DNA of 13,098 nucleotides from Caulobacterales bacterium (GTDB taxonomy: Bacteria; Pseudomonadota; Alphaproteobacteria; Caulobacterales; Caulobacteraceae): NCBI GenBank assembly GCA_947480815.1, contig CANKEA010000010.1:1-13098 (forward strand), in the 5' to 3' direction. Positions 8,936 to 13,098 of this stretch are shown piece after piece. Numbering within the stretch: position 1 is the first letter of the stretch; the number at the start of each line of letters is the position of its first letter. The position numbers and the translations under genes were made by a program. A model generated the notes under the pieces. It made no database searches, was not told the origin of the DNA, and saw only the letters and a program-made list of their open reading frames with translations.

Positions 8936-10087
8936 ATGCCGGTCAGGATGGACAGCCTGCAAGCCTTCGCGCGCCACAAGCTCGCCGGTCTCAACGCGCT
9001 TCACCTGCGCCGCACGCCGGTGGTGACCGTCCGTCATGATGGGCTGTGGGTGACGCGAAACGGTGCCCGGCTACTGTCCTTCTCTTGCAACGACTACCTG
9101 GGCCTGACCCATCACCCGGCGGTCAAGCTCGCTGCCGCCGCCGCAATCGAAGCCCATGGCACCGGTGCCGGGGCCGCGCGTCTTGTCACCGGCGACCACC
9201 CGCCGCTGGAATCGCTTGAGGCCGCCTTGGCCGACCTCAAGGCGACCGAAGCCGCATGCGTGTTTGGATCCGGCTTCCTTGCCGCTATCGGCACCATCCC
9301 CGCTGTGGTCGGCTCGGGTGACCTGATCCTGCTCGACGCCCTCGCCCACGCCTGCCTGCATTCGGGCGCGAAGCTGTCGGGTGCCACCTTGGTGAGCTTC
9401 GCCCACAACGATCCCGCCGACCTTGCCCGCAAACTGTCCGCGCATCGTGCACAAGCCCACCGCGCCCTCGTCATCACCGAGGGCGTCTTCTCCATGGACG
9501 GCGACCTTGCCCCGCTAGATGCCATCAGCGCCGCATGTCAGGACCACGAGGCCTGGCTTATGATCGACGATGCCCACGCGGTCGGGGTTATAGGCGGTGG
9601 GGCCGGCTCCGGGGCGGCCTTCCCCACGGCCAAGATCGACCTGGCCATGGGCACACTGTCCAAGGCCCTAGCGAGTTATGGCGGCTACGTCTGCGGTGGT
9701 GCCGAGATCATAGCCCTGTTGAAAACCCGCGCTCGGGCCAGCGTCTTCACCACCGCCCTACCGCCCGCCTGCGCCGCTGCGGCCCTGGCCGCGATCGAGG
9801 TTATACGAGCCGAACCTGCGCGCGTCGCCAGCGTGCTCAGCAAGGCGCGCGCCTTCACCGACGCCGTCGGCCTGCCCCCCGCCCAGAGCGCCATCGTACC
9901 CATCCTGCTAGGGTCGGCTACTGACGCCCTGGCGGCACAGGTTGCGCTTGAGGCTAAAGGATTCCTGGCAACAGCCATCCGTCCGCCCACTGTGCCCAAG
10001 GGCACCGCGCGCCTGCGCCTCGCCTTCAGCGCTGCCCATCAGGATCAGGACATCCAAGGCCTCGCCGCCGCGATGAAATCCCTGTGA
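8936..10087 (+). CDS. bioF: 8-amino-7-oxononanoate synthase
   Basis: Pyridoxal-phosphate enzyme that condenses pimeloyl thioester with L-alanine to 7-keto-8-aminopelargonate, the first step of biotin ring assembly. 383 residues, as in E. coli. Seen in order: SFSCNDYLGLTHHP (48-61), GTGAGAARLVTGDHP (75-89), DALAHACLHSGAKLSG (134-149) with His138 stacking on the cofactor, TEGVFSMDGDLAPL (181-194), IDDAHAVG (210-217) with Asp211 and His214, and the Schiff-base Lys243 in MGTLSKALASYGGYVCG. The ATG at 8936 is favoured because AAGG lies six bases upstream. An ATG at 8948 gives a start more like homologues (MDSLQAF), but its AGG touches the ATG; a TTG at 8918 is also in frame. The stop overlaps the bioD start as GTGA, so the two are translationally coupled. 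Confidence 0.95.
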   Translation: MPVRMDSLQAFARHKLAGLNALHLRRTPVVTVRHDGLWVTRNGARLLSFSCNDYLGLTHHPAVKLAAAAAIEAHGTGAGAARLVTGDHPPLESLEAALADLKATEAACVFGSGFLAAIGTIPAVVGSGDLILLDALAHACLHSGAKLSGATLVSFAHNDPADLARKLSAHRAQAHRALVITEGVFSMDGDLAPLDAISAACQDHEAWLMIDDAHAVGVIGGGAGSGAAFPTAKIDLAMGTLSKALASYGGYVCGGAEIIALLKTRARASVFTTALPPACAAAALAAIEVIRAEPARVASVLSKARAFTDAVGLPPAQSAIVPILLGSATDALAAQVALEAKGFLATAIRPPTVPKGTARLRLAFSAAHQDQDIQGLAAAMKSL

Positions 10088-10701
10088 GCGCCATATTCGT
10101 CACCGGTATCGGCACGGGGGTCGGCAAGACCCTGACCGCCTGTGAGATGATCGGCGCTGCCCGCGCCGCCGGTCAAAATGCCGATGCCTTCAAACCGGTC
10201 CTGAGCGGCTTCGATCCCGCCCGCCCCGAGCAATCCGACGCTGGCCGCTTGCTTACCGCCCTGGGCCGTCCGATAATCGCCCACTCCCTCGACACCCTCG
10301 CCCCGTTGCGCTTTGCCGCCCCGCTGTCACCGCCTGACTCTGCCCTGCGCGAGGGGGCCAACCTCACCCTGGCGACCATCACAAGCCTCTGCAACGCCCG
10401 CATCGCTCATGCCCCGGGGCTGCTGCTCATAGAGGGCGCAGGCGGGGTCATGTCGCCGATCGCCCAGGACGGACTAAACATCGACCTGATCAAGGCGCTG
10501 GGCGTGCCTGTGGTCCTAGCTGCGGCCAACTATCTGGGCGCAATCAGCCACACCCTGACCAGTCTAGAAGCTTTGCAATCGCGTGGGCTGACCGTGATGT
10601 CCGTGGTGCTGCGCGATCTGGGCAACGATGGTCCGGCGATCGTCGACACCGCATCGGCGATCGGCCGTTTCGCAACCGGCGCGACCGTCCTTATCCGCTG
10701 A
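10084..10701 (+). CDS. bioD: Dethiobiotin synthetase
   Basis: ATP-dependent carboxylation of 7,8-diaminopelargonate to dethiobiotin, the third step; it uses the product of the divergent bioA. 205 residues, slightly shorter than the E. coli enzyme (about 225). Features: P-loop GIGTGVGKT (8-16), the catalytic Lys37 in FKPVLSGFDP, and IEGAGGVMSPI (116-126) with Glu117 and the glycine loop. The segment PLSPPDSAL (80-88) stands where E. coli-type enzymes have a SPH motif; the His is Pro here, a change I believe is tolerated in alphaproteobacterial relatives. The start is GTG, overlapping the bioF stop by 4 bases. bioB, needed for the last step, is not in the window. Confidence 0.93.
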   Translation: MSAIFVTGIGTGVGKTLTACEMIGAARAAGQNADAFKPVLSGFDPARPEQSDAGRLLTALGRPIIAHSLDTLAPLRFAAPLSPPDSALREGANLTLATITSLCNARIAHAPGLLLIEGAGGVMSPIAQDGLNIDLIKALGVPVVLAAANYLGAISHTLTSLEALQSRGLTVMSVVLRDLGNDGPAIVDTASAIGRFATGATVLIR

Positions 10702-10750
10702 GCCTAGCGGCCAGGCACCGCGCTTAAGCCGGCGTGAACCCTTCGAGGCC

Positions 10751-12015
10751 ATGGTCACGCTAATGATCGCAGCCTCGCCCAGTCAGTCAGAACCACAGGT
10801 CCCTAACCGACTGCTGCCGCTGGTTTTGGGCCTCGCCATTGTGGCCTTGGTGCTGGTTTCCCCGGCTGTGCTCAACGACGGTGATACTTGGTGGCACGTC
10901 CGCGCCGGTCAGTGGATGATCTCCCAACGCGCCGTGCTTCATCACGACATCTGAGCGGCCTTGGCCTTGCTTCGACCGCCATCGTCGCCCTCGCCTGTAT
11001 CGGACCGGTACTGCTGGCGCGGCCCCGCATACTGGCCCTGCCGCTGATGGTGCTGTGGACAGCTGGCCTGATCGACGCCCGAGCGCGCAACAGGGCCCCG
11101 CACCTGTGGCTCATCGCCGTCATGGCGATCTAGGCCAATCTTCACGGCGGCGATTTCTTCGGCCTAGCTTTGATCGATCCGTTTGCATTGGAAGCCCTGA
11201 TTACAGCCGGGGGCCAGCCAGTTCAGTCGCCCCTATCTGAAGCCGGTCGACCCGCCCTGCCTGCAGGCCATCAGGGTAGAATCACGCACGCGCTGAGCGT
11301 GTTGATAAATCATATCAAGGCCATTCGTGGTTGGGTCCTATTCGGCCTCGTCGCCCTCGCCGCCGCCATGCTGACGCCGCAGGGGATCGACGGCTTGATT
11401 TTCCCGTTCAAACTGCTGGACCTGACATCGCTTTCGACCGTGCAGGAATGGCGTACTGCCGATTTCACCCATATCGAGCCTCGGGAACTAGCGGTCATCG
11501 CCGCCCTCGCCGTCTCTCTGGGGCGTGGCGTAAAGGTACTGACCGTTCACCTGGACGTTCTGTTGCTGCTGCACATGGCCCTGCAGCATACCCGCCACCA
11601 GCTGCTTCTGGCCCTGGTTGGCAGCTTGATCCTGGCCGAACCGTTCGCCGTCGCCTTGGGCCAGACCGCCCTTCGCTCAGCCGAACCTGCGCCGGGCAAG
11701 ACCACGCGCCTTGGGCCCGCTGCCATCCGCGCCCAGCCCGTGCTCAACGAATACGGCCAGGGCGGCTATCTGATCTGGCAGGGGATAAGCCCCTTCATCG
11801 ACGGCCGCACCGACCTCTATGGCGACGATTTCATGAATCGTTTCAGCGCTGCCACTGCGCCGGATAAGCTCGCCCTCGATACTCTACTCGGACAGTGGCG
11901 TGTGCGCTGGGCCCTTCTGTCGCCCGGCAATCCGCTAGTGGCGGTCATGGTTCAGTGGCCCGGCTGGCATCGGATTTACGCTGACCGCTATGCGGTCGTT
12001 CGTATCGCCGATTAG
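10751..12015 (+). pseudogene. Decayed gene for a polytopic membrane protein (frame change plus in-frame amber stop)
   Basis: Three pieces read as one protein family. Piece one (from ATG 10751 or 10763) has an N-terminal membrane segment (RLLPLVLGLAIVALVLVS) followed by NDGDTWWHVRAGQWM and ends at TGA 10952-10954. Piece two is in another frame (from about 10940: SGLGLASTAIVALACIGPVLL, then RPRILALPL) and ends at TAG 11131-11133. Piece three continues in that same frame with ANLHGGDFFGLAL to the natural end at 12015, including HMALQHTRHQLLL and GGYLIWQGISPFIDGRTDLYGD. Intact relatives, as I remember them, read WANLHG where this has stop-ANLHG (TGG to TAG) and carry additional residues, roughly 60-100, between the first two pieces, so a deletion with frame change is likely. 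The family is an uncharacterised multi-membrane-span protein resembling glycosyltransferase-39-type membrane proteins; function unknown. It follows bioD by 49 bases and overlaps the rodA stop by 4. Confidence 0.8.
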
Positions 12016-13098
12016 AGCAGGGCTCCCCGGCCGCTCGTCACCTCGTCATAGCGGTGCACCCGCACCGCCATCACCAGTCCGAACCCGATCATCACCGTCA
12101 GCATGACTGTACCGCCATAGCTCAGCAACGGCATCGGCACCCCCACCACGGGGGCAAGGCCCATCACCATGGCACCGTTAATCATCACATAAAGAGCGAA
12201 CGTCGCCGTCATCCCTGCGGCGGACAGACGCCCAAAGTGGCTGTGGCTGATCGAGGCGATGCGCAGGGCCATCAAGATAATCGCAGCATAAAGGAACAGC
12301 ACGCTGATACAGCCCAGGAATCCGAACTCCTCGGCGAGGGTGGCAAATATAAAATCGGTCTGCTTCTCGGGCAGGAAGTTGAGCTGGCTCTGCGAGCCCA
12401 GTCCAAAACCGCGCCCCATCAATCCACCCGACCCGAGCGCGATCTTGCTCTGCAGGATGTGATAGCCCGAGCCGGATGGGTCGCCCTCCGGATCCAGGAA
12501 GGTTAGGATTCGTTTCCGCTGATAGTCGTGCAGTACGAAGGTCACGAATGGCCAAATCGCCAGCAGCACGCCCAATACAACCATCCCGACAAGCCGCAGC
12601 GACAACCCGCCTAAGATCATCAAGCTCCCGCCGGTCAGAACGATCAGTACCGCCGTCCCCAGGTCGGGCTGGTGCGCGACAAGCAGGGCCGGCAGGGCGA
12701 TCAGCGTGGCCGGGATCAGCAGCCGCCAGGACAGCTTAGCCATCTCGGACGGCAGGCCATGGTAGAACCGCGCCAGAGCCAGCACGAGGCCGATTTTCAT
12801 GATTTCAGAGGGCTGAATCCGCACAGGTCCCAGGTCCAGCCAGCGCTGCGCGCCCAGCGAAATGTCACCTTTCAGCTCCACCGCAACCAGCAGCGCGAGG
12901 CCAATCGCATAAACCGGGTAGGCGGCCACGAACCAGGCACGCAGGCTGATCATCGCCAAGACGATCATCAACACGAAACAGAGGGCGAACCGGAACAGGT
13001 GCGGTGCTGCCCACGGCGTCCAGGACCCACCGGCGATGGAAAACAGCATGATCCCGCCAGTCCCAGCAATCAGACAAAGCACAAGGCAGAAGGTCCAG
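12012..13098 (-). CDS. rodA: RodA, SEDS-family peptidoglycan glycosyltransferase of the elongasome (5' cut by window edge)
   Basis: Polymerises lipid II into glycan strands for lateral wall growth, in partnership with PBP2 and MreB, in the inner membrane. 361 residues are visible; roughly 10-25 N-terminal ones lie beyond the right edge, since the frame is open to 13097 and the first residues (WTFCLVLCLIAG) already form a membrane segment. Hallmarks: GAQRWLDLGPVRIQPSEIMKI, AHQPDLGTAV, the extracellular loop with DYQRKRILTFLDPEGDPSGSGYH (residues named in part), GGLMGRGFGLGSQSQLNFLPE, and KQTDFIFATLAEEFG, whose Asp (codon 12354-12356) is the conserved catalytic-site residue. The end carries PLLSYGGTVMLTVMIGFGL. 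About ten membrane segments are expected. An internal GTG at 13082 can act as a nominal start but is not the real one. It converges on the pseudogene with a 4-base overlap of stop codons. Confidence 0.95.
   Translation of the reverse strand, partial: WTFCLVLCLIAGTGGIMLFSIAGGSWTPWAAPHLFRFALCFVLMIVLAMISLRAWFVAAYPVYAIGLALLVAVELKGDISLGAQRWLDLGPVRIQPSEIMKIGLVLALARFYHGLPSEMAKLSWRLLIPATLIALPALLVAHQPDLGTAVLIVLTGGSLMILGGLSLRLVGMVVLGVLLAIWPFVTFVLHDYQRKRILTFLDPEGDPSGSGYHILQSKIALGSGGLMGRGFGLGSQSQLNFLPEKQTDFIFATLAEEFGFLGCISVLFLYAAIILMALRIASISHSHFGRLSAAGMTATFALYVMINGAMVMGLAPVVGVPMPLLSYGGTVMLTVMIGFGLVMAVRVHRYDEVTSGRGALL

Noticed and set aside
10081..10090. Possible frameshift between bioF and bioD
   Set aside because: The overlap is a normal GTGA stop/start junction and both proteins are full length.
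10318..10347. Missing His in the SPH motif of BioD as sign of inactivation
   Set aside because: P-loop, Lys37 and the EGAGG loop are intact, and variation at this position is likely normal in alphaproteobacterial BioD.

Overview
The window is compact, GC-rich, gene-dense chromosomal DNA of an alphaproteobacterium. Protein similarity in motifs, high GC at third codon positions, and the gene order gyrA-coaD-peptidyl-prolyl isomerase-queA-tgt suggest Caulobacterales (Caulobacter or Brevundimonas relatives). This placement is an inference from recognition, not from a search. I see no mobile element, CRISPR array, rRNA or tRNA.

Layout. Left edge: the 3' end of an unrecognised plus-strand gene (3-242) meets tgt tail to tail with 3 bases between. 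From 7440 down to 246 runs a minus-strand housekeeping block: gyrA (DNA gyrase A), coaD (coenzyme A synthesis), an exported cyclophilin, a cytoplasmic cyclophilin, a 320-base gap, then queA and tgt (queuosine tRNA modification). The coaD/cyclophilin and queA/tgt pairs share 4-base ATGA overlaps. The gap (2438-2757) holds a possible queA promoter, a tiny lipoprotein-like ORF, a perfect 11-bp inverted repeat, and a strong plus-strand promoter-like element that points into a hairpin.

Right part: a biotin locus. bioA (minus) is divergent from bioF-bioD (plus; GTGA overlap), with a 131-base region between that should carry both promoters. bioB is not present. Behind bioD lies a decayed membrane-protein gene (10751-12015). 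It shows a frame change with probable internal deletion and an in-frame TAG, while its C-terminal part is well preserved. It converges, with a 4-base overlap, on rodA (minus), a cell-elongation peptidoglycan polymerase cut by the right edge.

Most of the window is ordinary core genome; I found no convincing new multi-gene system. Points that deserve a second look are: the unusual quinolone-determining region of GyrA (Val and Phe where E. coli has Ser83 and Asp87), the loss of two of three zinc cysteines in Tgt, the membrane-protein pseudogene, and the possible small RNA in the queA upstream gap.
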